DNA from: DASTCC01 sp035711465
GTDB lineage: Bacteria; Acidobacteriota; Vicinamibacteria; Vicinamibacterales; SCN-69-37
DNA: 13,405 nt
Direction of reading: 5' to 3'
NCBI GenBank assembly: GCA_035711465.1
Contig: DASTCC010000067.1
Coordinates: forward strand, 1 to 13,405
Both the position numbers and the translations under genes were made by a program. Shown piece after piece: positions 6,652 through 13,405 of this stretch. The notes beneath the pieces were generated by a model that saw nothing but the letters and a program-made list of their open reading frames with translations, was not told the DNA's origin and did not search any database. Each line of letters begins with the position of its first letter. Position 1 is the stretch's first letter.

Positions 6652-6693
6652 GGTTCTGAGTTCAAAATCCTGAGTTCTGAGTTGCTAGTACTT
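6652..6693 (-). repeat. Degenerate heptamer array, right outer (six units), running into apt
   Basis: The plus-strand units in 7-base phase are GGTTCTG, AGTTCAA, AATCCTG, AGTTCTG, AGTTGCT and AGTACTT. Bases 6673-6683 are a perfect 11-base inverted match to 6457-6467 in the left array. The last units cover the apt stop codon and its last two codons. Confidence 0.75.
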
Positions 6694-7200
6694 CAACACC
6701 GACCCCACCCGCTCGCCATTGAGGCGTTCGCGGCCGCCGAGGGCGACGAGCTCGATCAGGAACTGCACGCCGATGATCGATCCGCCGAGCGCGCGGACGA
6801 GTCTGACCGTGGCCGATGCCGTGCCTCCGGTCGCGAGCAGGTCGTCGACGACGAGCACCTGCTGGCCGGCTTCGACGGCGTCCTCGTGAATTTCCAGCGC
6901 GTCGCTGCCGTACTCGAGGTCGTAGGCCTCGCGACGGGTGCGCGATGGCAGCTTGCCCGGCTTCCGCACCGGTGCGAAGCCGGCGCCGAGCCGGTCGGCC
7001 AGCGCCGCGCCGAAGATGAACCCGCGGCTTTCGATGCCGACGACGAGATCGATCTTGTCGGCGTTGTAGGGCTCGGCCATCGCGTCGACCGCAAGACGGA
7101 AACCCTCGCGATCCTCGAGCAGTGTCGTGACGTCGTAGAACAGGATCCCTGGCTTGGGAAAATCCGGAACGTTCCGGATGCGCTGCTTGAGCTCTTCCAT
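6685..7200 (-). CDS. apt: Adenine phosphoribosyltransferase
   Basis: Apt salvages purines in the cytoplasm: adenine plus PRPP gives AMP plus pyrophosphate. The 171-residue length is typical. Visible hallmarks are the N-terminal IRNVPDFPKPGILFYDVT segment, VVGIESRGFIFG (about 53-64), the flexible-loop region RKPGKLPSRTRREAYDLEYG and the PRPP-binding motif VLVVDDLLATGGTA (about 115-128), where the two Asp residues contact ribose hydroxyls. The start is ATG at 7200, with GAGGAG very close upstream (2-base gap, or GAGG with 4 bases). It lies 21 bases after the acylphosphatase stop, on the same strand, so the two are probably co-transcribed. The C-terminal Lys-Tyr and the TAG stop fall inside a heptamer repeat array. 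Confidence 0.97.
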   Translation of the reverse strand: MEELKQRIRNVPDFPKPGILFYDVTTLLEDREGFRLAVDAMAEPYNADKIDLVVGIESRGFIFGAALADRLGAGFAPVRKPGKLPSRTRREAYDLEYGSDALEIHEDAVEAGQQVLVVDDLLATGGTASATVRLVRALGGSIIGVQFLIELVALGGRERLNGERVGSVLKY

Positions 7201-7221
7201 GTCTCCTCGTGCCGCGAGGCG

Positions 7222-7494
7222 TCAGCGGCGAACTATGAATCCGTGCGAGCCGGCGGGAGCCTCATCGAACGCCTGGACCTCTTCGACCCGTGCGTGGCTC
7301 GGCCCCCGGCGAAGCTGGCGTTCGAACCGGATGACCGACTCGCGATCACCTTCGACCCGCGCTTCCACCGCGCCGTCCGGACGGTTCTCGACCCAGCCGT
7401 GCAGTCCTTCGACGCGAGCGGCCTCGCTGACGAAGAACCGGTACCCGACGCCCTGGACGCGGCCCGTGATCACGTATCTTCGGGCCACGATCAT
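7222..7494 (-). CDS. acyP: Acylphosphatase
   Basis: This small cytoplasmic enzyme hydrolyses carboxyl-phosphate bonds such as acetyl phosphate. The 90-residue length is normal for the family. The phosphate-binding loop GRVQGVGYRFFV carries the catalytic Arg (R19), and GWVENRPDG carries the catalytic Asn (N37). The best start is ATG at 7494, giving MIVARRYVITGRVQGVG. A longer open frame upstream (to 7668) overlaps the neighbouring gene and is Arg/Ser-rich noise. No strong ribosome binding site is present; a TATACT box ends only 6 bases before the ATG, which could mean a leaderless mRNA. It leads a probable two-gene unit with apt. Confidence 0.93.
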   Translation of the reverse strand: MIVARRYVITGRVQGVGYRFFVSEAARVEGLHGWVENRPDGAVEARVEGDRESVIRFERQLRRGPSHARVEEVQAFDEAPAGSHGFIVRR

Positions 7495-7500
7495 TCTCGA

Positions 7501-7506
7501 AGTATA
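7501..7506 (-). promoter_or_regulatory. Possible -10 box of acyP-apt
   Basis: TATACT on the minus strand matches TATAAT at five of six positions and stands out in GC-rich surroundings. It ends 6 bases before the acyP ATG, so transcription would start at or next to the start codon. No clear -35 hexamer is seen upstream. Confidence 0.4.
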
Positions 7507-7540
7507 CCGGCTCGCCACGCGACGGCTCGCACGGTCGATC

Positions 7541-7588
7541 CGGTTCCGGCTTCTCGGGGTTCCGCGGATCCTCGAGAGCCCGGAACCG
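7541..7588 (-). terminator. Long imperfect hairpin after the sortilin-like gene
   Basis: CGGTTCCGG (7541-7549) and CCGGAACCG (7580-7588) form a perfect 9-bp stem. Inside it TCTCG pairs with CGAGA, and further pairing continues toward a tiny loop near 7564. It begins 18 bases past the stop of the minus-strand gene ending at 7607. No T-run follows, so it may be a non-canonical terminator or mRNA 3' stabiliser. Confidence 0.4.
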
Positions 7589-7606
7589 AACGACAGCCTC
7601 AGAACG

Positions 7607-10600
7607 TCACTTGACGACGACCGGCTGCAGCCTGGCCTTGGTCGCGACGGCGTTGAACGTCGCGACATCGTCCTTGAGCGTCGTGGCGAGCCGTTGCATC
7701 AGCGTCGCGGCCTGCGGCTTGAGGTCGGTGTAGCGCTCGATGACCGGCGATCCGAGGCGACGGTCGGGGCCGATGATGCCCTGGTAGAGCACGATCAGCT
7801 GGTTGTCCATCCGGCCCGGGAAGTTGAGCGCGTCCTGGCCGCCTTCGCCCTGGAGCTGGGTGATGTCGCCTTCGACGGCGGTCAGCCGTTCGGTGAGCGT
7901 GTTCGCCGCGGTAGCCACCGGCGACTTCGCACCCGCCTTCTCGACCAGCGCGGCGACCTGCTTCTTCACGTCGCGGATCGAGAGCACGCCGTCGTAGAGC
8001 GTCTTGATCCAGCCGCCGACTTCGAGCGCCATGTCGAGCTGCTGCTTCCCTTCTTCGGGCGTCATGTCCGGCGTGAAACGCGGATCGCCCACGAGCCTGA
8101 ACGTCTGCGTCGCGTTCCAGTCGCCGTTCGTGACCTTCACGGTGTACTGGCCGGGCGGCACTTTCGGCCCCTGGCCGCCGCCACCGCCCCACATCACCGC
8201 GCCCTGAAGCGGCGTGTACGGCGCCGGCAGGCGCATCGCGTTGGCCGGCCACACGGCGCGGTTGAGGCCCTGAATCGCCGACGCCGACACCGGACCACCG
8301 CCCGCACCGGGCGCTCCGCCGCGTCCGCCGCCACGTCCACCACCACCACCGCCGCCGCCGCGTCCGCCGCGACCGCCGCCGCCGAACACCAGCGCAGGTC
8401 GCGGCGCCCCGGGCTGAGCGGTCGTCGAGTAGACGACCTTGCCGGCGGCGTCGGAGATCTCGACGGTCACGGGCGCGGTCGGCGTCTGGGGCAGCCAGTA
8501 ATAGAAGGCCGCCGGCTGAATACCGGTGCGGGACGCGTCCCCCGGCTTGAAGAGCGTCGGCCCCTGCGCCTGCGTGCCGGCGGCGATCGCGCGCAGCAGC
8601 GACAGGTCGTCGAGAATCCAGAACGACCGGCCCTGCGTCGACACGACGAGCGCGCCGCGGTGGATCTTGAGATCGGTGATCGGCGTCCGCGGCAGGTTCA
8701 TCTGCAGCGGATGCCACCGCGCGCCGTCGTCGAACGAGACGTAGAGGCCGAACTCGGTGCCGGCGAAGAGCAGGCCGCGGCGCTCGGTGTCCTCGCGGAT
8801 GACGCGGGTGAAGTGCCAATCCGGAATGCCGTTCGTGCCGTCGGCGATCCGCTTCCAGGTCTTGCCGTAGTCGTTCGTCTGATAGAGATACGGCCGCCGG
8901 TCGTTCTGGCGGTAGCGGTACATCGCGAGGTGCGCGCGTCCCGGATCGTGCATCGAGAGTGAAATCGCGTTCACCGCGCCTTCGGGCGCGCCGGCCGGGG
9001 TGATGTTCGTCCAGGTCTTGCCGTTGTCGCGCGAGATGTGCACCAGGCCGTCGTCGCTGCCCGCCCAGAGATGGCCGGGCGTGGTCGGCGATTCCTCGAG
9101 GACGAAGATCGTGCTGTAGACCTCGACGCCGGTGTTGTCGCGGGTGATGCCCTCGCCGCCCGAGTACTGCTGCTTCGACTTGTCGTTGCGCGTCAGGTCG
9201 GGGCTGATCACTTCCCAGTCGTGGCCGCCATTGCGCGTCCGATGCACGACCTGCGACGTCGTGTAGACGACGTCGGGCGTGTGCGGGGAGATCATGATCG
9301 GCGCATTCCACTGGAAGCGGTACTTCATGTCGGCAGCGCGCTGGCCGGTCTGCGAGTCCGCGTAGACGCGCACGTCGGTGCTGACGCCGGTGTTGCGATC
9401 GGTGCGCTGGATCGAGCCGCCGTAGTTGCCGGCGTAGAAGATGTCGGCGTCGCGCGGATCGACCGCGATCCAGCCGCTCTCGCCGCCGCCGACGCCGTAC
9501 GTCGGCGCGTTGCCCTGGCTCGGCACCGCGACGGTGCTGTTGTCCTGCTGCGCGCCGTAGACCCAGTAGGGCCAGCGATTGTCGACGGTGACGCGGTAGA
9601 TCTCCGAGGTCGGCTGGTTGTTCTGCGGGCTCCACGACGCGCCGCCGTCGGTCGTGACCGTCGCGCCGCCGTCGTTGCCGACGACCATCGCCTTGTTGTT
9701 CTTCGGGTTGATCCAGAGATCGTGGTAGTCGCTGTGCGAGACGATCGGCGCGCCCGTGAAGGTCTTGCCGCCGTCGGTGGAGCGGAACGCGCCGACGTTG
9801 AAGCCATAGACGGTGTCGGCGCCGGTCGAGTCCGCGAAGATGTGCGTGTAGTACCAGGCGCGCTGCTGCAGGTTGCGGCTGGTGAACGTCCGCGTCCACG
9901 TCGTCCCGCCGTCGTCGGACCGGAACGTGCCGCCTTCGTCGTTGGCGGCTTCGATCTGCGCGTAGACGCGCTGCGGGTTGGCCGGCGAAATCGACACACC
10001 GATGCGGCCGACCATGACCTTGGTCGGCAGGCCCTGCGTCAGCTTCTGCCAGGTGTTGCCGCCGTCGGTCGTACGGAACAGGCCGCCCTCCGAGCTGCCC
10101 GACTCGATCGTCCAGGGCTTCCGCTCGGTGGTCCACATCGCCGCGATCAAGGTGCTCGGGTTCTTCGGATCCATCGTGATGTCGACCGCGCCGGTCCGGT
10201 CGCTGATGAAGTGCACCAGCTGCCACGTCTTGCCGCCGTCCTGCGTGCGGTAGACGCCGCGCTCCTTGCTCGCCCCGAAGACGTTGCCGAGCACCGCGAC
10301 GTAGGCCAGGTTCGGATTGGTCGGATGGATGACGATGCGGCCGATCTGGCCGGCGTCGCGCAGGCCGACGTGCTGCCACGTCTTGCCCGCGTCGCTCGAC
10401 TTGTACATGCCGATACCCGGCGAGACGTTACCGCGTGGACATGCCGAGCCGGTCCCGACGTAAATCACGTTGGGGTCGGATTCGGCCACCGAGATGGCGC
10501 CGATGCCGCCGGCTTCGAAGTAGCCGTCCGAGATGTTTCGCCACGTCTTGCCGGCGTCGTCGGTGCGCCACACGCCGCCGCCCGTCGACCCCATGTAATA

Positions 10601-10831
10601 GAGCTGCTCGTTCGACGTCACCCCCGCGACGGCGGTCACGCGGCCGCCGCGGCTGAACGCCGACTCGAGGTTGCGGAATTCGAGCGCGGAGTAGATATCC
10701 GTGATCGCGCTGCCGCCCGGCTGCGCGGCCTGTCCGTCCGCCCGCTCAGCGCCCAGTCGAGGCGCGACGACGAGCGCCGCGAGCGCGAGCAGCACGGCCA
10801 GTCCAGTCGACCGCGGGTTGATACTCTTCAT
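7607..10831 (-). CDS. Secreted sortilin/VPS10-like beta-propeller protein with BNR (Asp-box) repeats
   Basis: The protein has 1074 residues. An N-terminal Sec signal peptide (about 1-35, LAVLLALAALVVA core) is followed by a large propeller (about 40-740). The propeller carries about eleven Asp-box-like motifs, such as RTDDAGKTW, KSSDAGKTW, RTQDGGKTW, RTTDGGNTW, RSDDGGTTW, ISRDNGKTW and QTNDYGKTW. A Gly/Arg-rich insert follows at 817-846. The C-terminal part has a beta segment (PPGQYTVKVTNGDW) and a helical end (about 930-1074). Relatives are abundant in Acidobacteriota and are often annotated as glycosyl hydrolase or VPS10-domain protein. No sialidase catalytic set is evident, so binding of a peptide or glycan is as likely as catalysis. 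ATG 10831 is preferred: GGAGG lies 6 bases before it but touches the alternative ATG at 10837 with no spacer. It is divergent from the TonB-dependent receptor. Confidence 0.85.
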   Translation of the reverse strand: MKSINPRSTGLAVLLALAALVVAPRLGAERADGQAAQPGGSAITDIYSALEFRNLESAFSRGGRVTAVAGVTSNEQLYYMGSTGGGVWRTDDAGKTWRNISDGYFEAGGIGAISVAESDPNVIYVGTGSACPRGNVSPGIGMYKSSDAGKTWQHVGLRDAGQIGRIVIHPTNPNLAYVAVLGNVFGASKERGVYRTQDGGKTWQLVHFISDRTGAVDITMDPKNPSTLIAAMWTTERKPWTIESGSSEGGLFRTTDGGNTWQKLTQGLPTKVMVGRIGVSISPANPQRVYAQIEAANDEGGTFRSDDGGTTWTRTFTSRNLQQRAWYYTHIFADSTGADTVYGFNVGAFRSTDGGKTFTGAPIVSHSDYHDLWINPKNNKAMVVGNDGGATVTTDGGASWSPQNNQPTSEIYRVTVDNRWPYWVYGAQQDNSTVAVPSQGNAPTYGVGGGESGWIAVDPRDADIFYAGNYGGSIQRTDRNTGVSTDVRVYADSQTGQRAADMKYRFQWNAPIMISPHTPDVVYTTSQVVHRTRNGGHDWEVISPDLTRNDKSKQQYSGGEGITRDNTGVEVYSTIFVLEESPTTPGHLWAGSDDGLVHISRDNGKTWTNITPAGAPEGAVNAISLSMHDPGRAHLAMYRYRQNDRRPYLYQTNDYGKTWKRIADGTNGIPDWHFTRVIREDTERRGLLFAGTEFGLYVSFDDGARWHPLQMNLPRTPITDLKIHRGALVVSTQGRSFWILDDLSLLRAIAAGTQAQGPTLFKPGDASRTGIQPAAFYYWLPQTPTAPVTVEISDAAGKVVYSTTAQPGAPRPALVFGGGGRGGRGGGGGGGGRGGGRGGAPGAGGGPVSASAIQGLNRAVWPANAMRLPAPYTPLQGAVMWGGGGGQGPKVPPGQYTVKVTNGDWNATQTFRLVGDPRFTPDMTPEEGKQQLDMALEVGGWIKTLYDGVLSIRDVKKQVAALVEKAGAKSPVATAANTLTERLTAVEGDITQLQGEGGQDALNFPGRMDNQLIVLYQGIIGPDRRLGSPVIERYTDLKPQAATLMQRLATTLKDDVATFNAVATKARLQPVVVK
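8294..8383 (-). repeat. Gly/Arg-rich low-complexity segment in the propeller protein
   Basis: Thirty residues (817-846) are almost all Gly, with four Arg in RGG-type spacing and a short APGA break. The DNA is a GCC/GTC-rich near-triplet repeat prone to length change. It separates the beta-propeller from the C-terminal domain and probably acts as a flexible linker. Confidence 0.85.
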
Positions 10832-10941
10832 GACCATCCTCCACCCTGAGGTCCCGACGCCGGGCGAATCGCGCCCGCGGGATGCGTCGAAGCGTACCCG
10901 ACCGTTGCACTCGGGTTCAACTATCGAGAATAGTGACCCGC
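10832..10941. promoter_or_regulatory. Divergent promoter region
   Basis: These 110 bases separate two divergent genes. For the minus-strand gene a weak pair is TTGAAC (plus 10915-10920) and TACGCT (plus 10891-10896), with an 18-base spacer. For the plus-strand gene TTGCAC (10905-10910) could be a -35, but the matching -10 (near 10928-10933) is poor. If both were real the promoters would overlap. No operator palindrome or room for a cobalamin riboswitch is seen. Confidence 0.35.
10838..10842 (-). promoter_or_regulatory. Ribosome binding site deciding the start of the sortilin-like gene
   Basis: GGAGG on the minus strand directly touches the ATG at 10837 and is 6 bases from the ATG at 10831. 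Normal spacing selects 10831. Confidence 0.65.
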
Positions 10942-12750
10942 ATGCATCGACCCGCTCTCCGCCGCGCGATTCGTGTCGCGTGGCTCCTCGTAGCGGCCGT
11001 CATCCAGGCCATTTCCGCCAGCGCGCAGCCGGCCGCTGCCCAGGCGCCGCTCACGCTCCATCAGGAAGTGATCATCACCGCCTCGGTGGCGCCGACCTCG
11101 TTCAACGCGCTCACCCGTACGGTGTTCACGGTGACGCGCGAGGAGCTCGATCGCTTCGGCATCAGCTCGATCGTCCAGGGCCTGCGGCTGCTGCCGAGCG
11201 TCGACGCGCGCGCGCGCGGGCCGCGCGACGTCCAGACCGACTTCTCCGTTCGCGGCGCGACGTTCGGTCAGGCGCTCGTGCTCGTCGACGGGTGGCGGCT
11301 GAACGACAGCCAGAGCGGCCATCACAACGGCGACCTGCCGATCACGGTGTCCGACCTCGATCGGATCGAAGTGCTGGCCGGCGCCGGCTCGGCCGTCCAC
11401 GGCGCGGACGCACTCGGCGGCACGATCCAGCTGATCTCGCGGCGCGATGCCTTCACGCGCGTGCACGCCGAGTTCGGCGAGCACGAGTTCCTCGCCATCG
11501 AGGCCGCGACCTCGGGACGAGGCCTGCCGGCGGGCTGGTCGGTGACTGGCTGGGCCAATCGCAGCGACGGCTTCACGTTCGATCGCGACTTCGCGCAGGG
11601 TGGCGCCGCGCTGCGCGGCCCGCTGCGGCCGGGGCTGGTCTTCGACGTCCGGCACTTGCGAAAAGCGTTCGGCGCGAACGGCTTCTACGGCGCGTCGCCC
11701 TCGAAGGAATGGACCGACCTTACGCTCGCCGCGATGGCATGGACGGGCGCCGCCGGCGCGTGGACGCCGTCGCTGCGCGGCGAGTACCGCAATCACGGCG
11801 ATCATTTCCGCTGGGACATCGCGCGGCCCGGCTTCGCCGAGAACCGTCATCGCACGGACGCGGTGGACGTCCGCGCCGCCGCCGATCGCCCGCTCGGCCG
11901 CACCGGGCGGCTCACCGTCGGCGCGTCGGCCGGCGGCGACTGGATCGACTCGTCGAATCTCGGCGATCGCGAGTACGCCCACGGATCCGGCTTCACCGAG
12001 GTGCTGTGGACGCCGACCGCCCGCGCCACCGCGCAGGCCGGCCTGCGCGTCGATCACTACTCGTCGTTCGGCACCGCCTGGAACCCGTCGATCTCCGCCG
12101 GCACGTGGTTGAACGACGCCGTCCGCGTCCGTGGCTCGGTCGCGCACGGATTCCGGATCCCGACCTACACCGAGCTCTACTACCGCGACCCGGCGCACGC
12201 GGCGCAGGACGACCTCGAGCCCGAGCGCGGCTGGTCCGCTGACGCCGGGATCGACTGGTCCACGCAAGGATGGCTGCTGAGCGCTTCGCCCTACCGCCGC
12301 TGGGACCAAGACGTGATCGACTGGGTGAAGGCGCAGCCAGCCGATCTCTGGCAGACGACGAACGTCCGCGACGTGACAACGACGGGCATCGAGGTGAGCG
12401 GCACGCGCCGGTGGCGATCGCTCTGGCTGCGCGGCTACGTCACGCATCAGGACGTCGACGCGCCCGCGCTGACGCTGCTGTCGAAGTACGTCCTCGAGTA
12501 CGTCCGCACCTCCGCCGGCGTCTCGCTGGCCACGCCGGTCGTCGGCTCGCTCCACGCCGCGGCCAACGTCGACTACCGCCGCCGGCTCGATCGCGACCCG
12601 TACACGCTCGTGGACCTGCGCCTGAGCTACGCCCTGCGCCGCACCGCGGTGTTCGTCGAGGCGACCAACCTCTTCGACGCGGAGTATGTCGAGATCCCCG
12701 GCGTCGCCATGCCGGGCCGCTGGATCACCGCCGGCGTCACCCTCCGGTGA
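10942..12750 (+). CDS. TonB-dependent outer-membrane receptor, BtuB-like
   Basis: This is an outer-membrane active-transport channel powered by TonB-ExbBD. The 602-residue length is close to BtuB (about 600). A signal peptide (about 1-35, VAWLLVAAVIQAISASA) is followed by a TonB-box-like EVIITAS. The plug domain then shows DRFGISSIVQGLRLLPSV, FSVRGATFGQALVLVDGWRLND and RIEVLAGAGSAVHGADALGGTIQLIS. The barrel ends with ATNLFDAEY and PGRWITAGVTLR. GHHNGDLP in the plug is typical of vitamin/iron-complex receptors of this type. ATG 10942 leads directly into the signal peptide; GTG at 10933 is also possible, and an open frame continues to 10882 without signal-like sequence. Substrate could be a cobalamin, siderophore or other chelate; nothing nearby decides. 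The terminal residue is Arg rather than the usual aromatic. The next gene starts 18 bases downstream. Confidence 0.9.
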   Translation: MHRPALRRAIRVAWLLVAAVIQAISASAQPAAAQAPLTLHQEVIITASVAPTSFNALTRTVFTVTREELDRFGISSIVQGLRLLPSVDARARGPRDVQTDFSVRGATFGQALVLVDGWRLNDSQSGHHNGDLPITVSDLDRIEVLAGAGSAVHGADALGGTIQLISRRDAFTRVHAEFGEHEFLAIEAATSGRGLPAGWSVTGWANRSDGFTFDRDFAQGGAALRGPLRPGLVFDVRHLRKAFGANGFYGASPSKEWTDLTLAAMAWTGAAGAWTPSLRGEYRNHGDHFRWDIARPGFAENRHRTDAVDVRAAADRPLGRTGRLTVGASAGGDWIDSSNLGDREYAHGSGFTEVLWTPTARATAQAGLRVDHYSSFGTAWNPSISAGTWLNDAVRVRGSVAHGFRIPTYTELYYRDPAHAAQDDLEPERGWSADAGIDWSTQGWLLSASPYRRWDQDVIDWVKAQPADLWQTTNVRDVTTTGIEVSGTRRWRSLWLRGYVTHQDVDAPALTLLSKYVLEYVRTSAGVSLATPVVGSLHAAANVDYRRRLDRDPYTLVDLRLSYALRRTAVFVEATNLFDAEYVEIPGVAMPGRWITAGVTLR

Positions 12751-12768
12751 GTCATGATGTTCTGAGCG

Positions 12769-13405
12769 ATGAACCACGAGTCGGAAGAAACGTCGTCGGC
12801 CGCGCCCGACACCACCCCGAAATGGCCGGCGCCTCGCGTCGACATCCGCAACGCCGGGCTGACGGTGCTCGCGGTCAGCGCGCTCATCCTGATGCTGCGC
12901 TACGCGCAGGAGGTCTTCATCCCGTTCGTCATCAGCGGGCTGATGTTCTACGCGCTCGACCCGGTCGTCGGCTTCCTGCAGCGGATCAAGATTCCTCGCG
13001 TCATCGGGTCGGCGCTGGTGCTGCTGACGCTGACGGGGTCGGTCGGCGCCGGGATCTGGGCGCTCCAGCCGCAGGCCGTCGCCGTGCTCGAGCAGCTGCC
13101 GGAGGCGGCGCGCCGGCTGCGCGAGGCGATTCGGCGGGCGCCGGCGCCCGACAGCGCGCTGAACAAGGTCCAGGAGGCCGCCAAAGAGATCAATCAGACT
13201 GCCGCCGAAGCCGCCGGCGCGCCGGCGCCGGCGCGGCAAGGCGTGACGCGCGTGCAGATCGAGCCGGCGACGTTCGACGTCCGCACGCTGCTCTGGACGT
13301 CGTCACTGAACGTCGCGCAGTTCGCCGGGCAGATCCTGCTGCTGCTCTTCCTGACCTACTTCATGCTGGTGTCCCACGATCGCTTCCGCCGCAAGCTCGT
13401 CCGCC
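12769..13405 (+). CDS. AI-2E/PerM-family transporter (3'-truncated by window edge)
   Basis: 212 residues are visible before the window ends; the family is usually about 350-400. A polar N-terminus (about 1-27) precedes hydrophobic segments at about 28-45, 48-68 and 76-97. A long soluble stretch with helical Ala/Glu/Arg-rich sequence (about 98-170) follows, then another hydrophobic segment (about 180-204, AGQILLLLFLTYFML) ending in SHDRFRRKLVR. The EVFIPFVISGLMFYALDPVV signature is typical of this family (PF01594), whose members include TqsA (autoinducer-2 export) and putative permeases or ion antiporters, so the substrate cannot be named. ATG 12769 is the only good start; the ribosome binding site is weak. 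The short gap to the receptor gene suggests co-transcription. Confidence 0.88.
   Translation, partial: MNHESEETSSAAPDTTPKWPAPRVDIRNAGLTVLAVSALILMLRYAQEVFIPFVISGLMFYALDPVVGFLQRIKIPRVIGSALVLLTLTGSVGAGIWALQPQAVAVLEQLPEAARRLREAIRRAPAPDSALNKVQEAAKEINQTAAEAAGAPAPARQGVTRVQIEPATFDVRTLLWTSSLNVAQFAGQILLLLFLTYFMLVSHDRFRRKLVR

Noticed and set aside
6409..6693. CRISPR array or attachment site near the tRNA
   Set aside because: The repeat units are only 6-7 bases with no spacers. No cas gene, no integrase and no duplicated tRNA 3' end was found.
6682..7614. 310-residue plus-strand open frame opposite apt and acyP
   Set aside because: Both minus-strand genes have clear catalytic motifs, and the plus frame has none.
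7495..7668. Longer N-terminus for acylphosphatase
   Set aside because: The extra 58 residues are Arg/Ser-rich and overlap the end of the propeller gene. The family begins a few residues before the GRVQGVGYR loop, as from the ATG at 7494.
7599..10379. 926-residue open frame in another minus frame of the propeller gene
   Set aside because: It is Arg/Ala-rich low-complexity sequence with no domain. The overlapping frame has eleven Asp-box motifs and a signal peptide. This is a GC-codon shadow.
9038..10849. 603-residue plus-strand open frame opposite the propeller gene
   Set aside because: It has Val/Asp/Arg-rich composition typical of antisense frames in high-GC genes, and no motif.
10832..10941. 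Cobalamin riboswitch upstream of the BtuB-like gene
   Set aside because: The intergenic region is too short for this roughly 200-base element, and no recognisable B12-box was seen.
10921..13239. 772-residue minus-strand open frame opposite the receptor and AI-2E genes
   Set aside because: It spans two convincing genes on the other strand and has only biased Arg/Ala/Asp composition.

Overview
The window is a high-GC stretch from a bacterial chromosome. The gene set is ordinary for a free-living Gram-negative organism: mutS, apt, acylphosphatase, a tRNA, a BtuB-like TonB-dependent receptor and a secreted sortilin-type beta-propeller protein. The combination of high GC, a large VPS10/BNR propeller protein with a signal peptide, a BtuB-like receptor and a bacterial deoxyhypusine-synthase-like enzyme suits Acidobacteriota, perhaps Vicinamibacteria. 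That placement is inference from gene content, not from a marker gene. No integrase, transposase, phage gene or CRISPR array is visible.

Bases 2-4801 hold four genes on the plus strand, tightly packed and probably one transcript: the C-terminal half of mutS, an OppA/DppA-type substrate-binding lipoprotein whose GTG start overlaps the mutS stop by 4 bases, a deoxyhypusine-synthase-like enzyme, and an agmatinase-family ureohydrolase that starts on the last base of the previous stop codon. The last two form a polyamine-type gene pair. Bacteria have no eIF5A, so the DHS-like protein must use another acceptor, and several of its active-site residues differ from human DHS although the catalytic lysine is kept.

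Bases 4815-7494 hold genes on the minus strand. In transcription order they are acylphosphatase, apt, a repeat-rich spacer, tRNA-Arg(CCT), an unknown five-helix membrane protein, and a single-pass TPR protein resembling YfgM. The spacer between apt and the tRNA (6409-6684) is under 300 bases and AT-richer than its surroundings. It contains a hexamer array next to the tRNA and two or three arrays of a degenerate 7-bp repeat in opposite orientations, which form nested inverted repeats. A terminator-like hairpin for apt lies in the middle. This is the least ordinary piece of DNA in the window.

Bases 7607-10831 encode, on the minus strand, a secreted 1074-residue sortilin-like propeller protein with about eleven Asp-box motifs and a 30-residue Gly/Arg-rich insert. 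A divergent promoter region of about 100 bases separates it from a BtuB-like TonB-dependent receptor (plus strand). That is followed after 18 bases by an AI-2E/PerM-family membrane protein that runs off the window end.

No gene-free stretch exceeds 300 bases. Very long open frames on the opposite strands of the GC-rich genes are codon-bias shadows and were left out.
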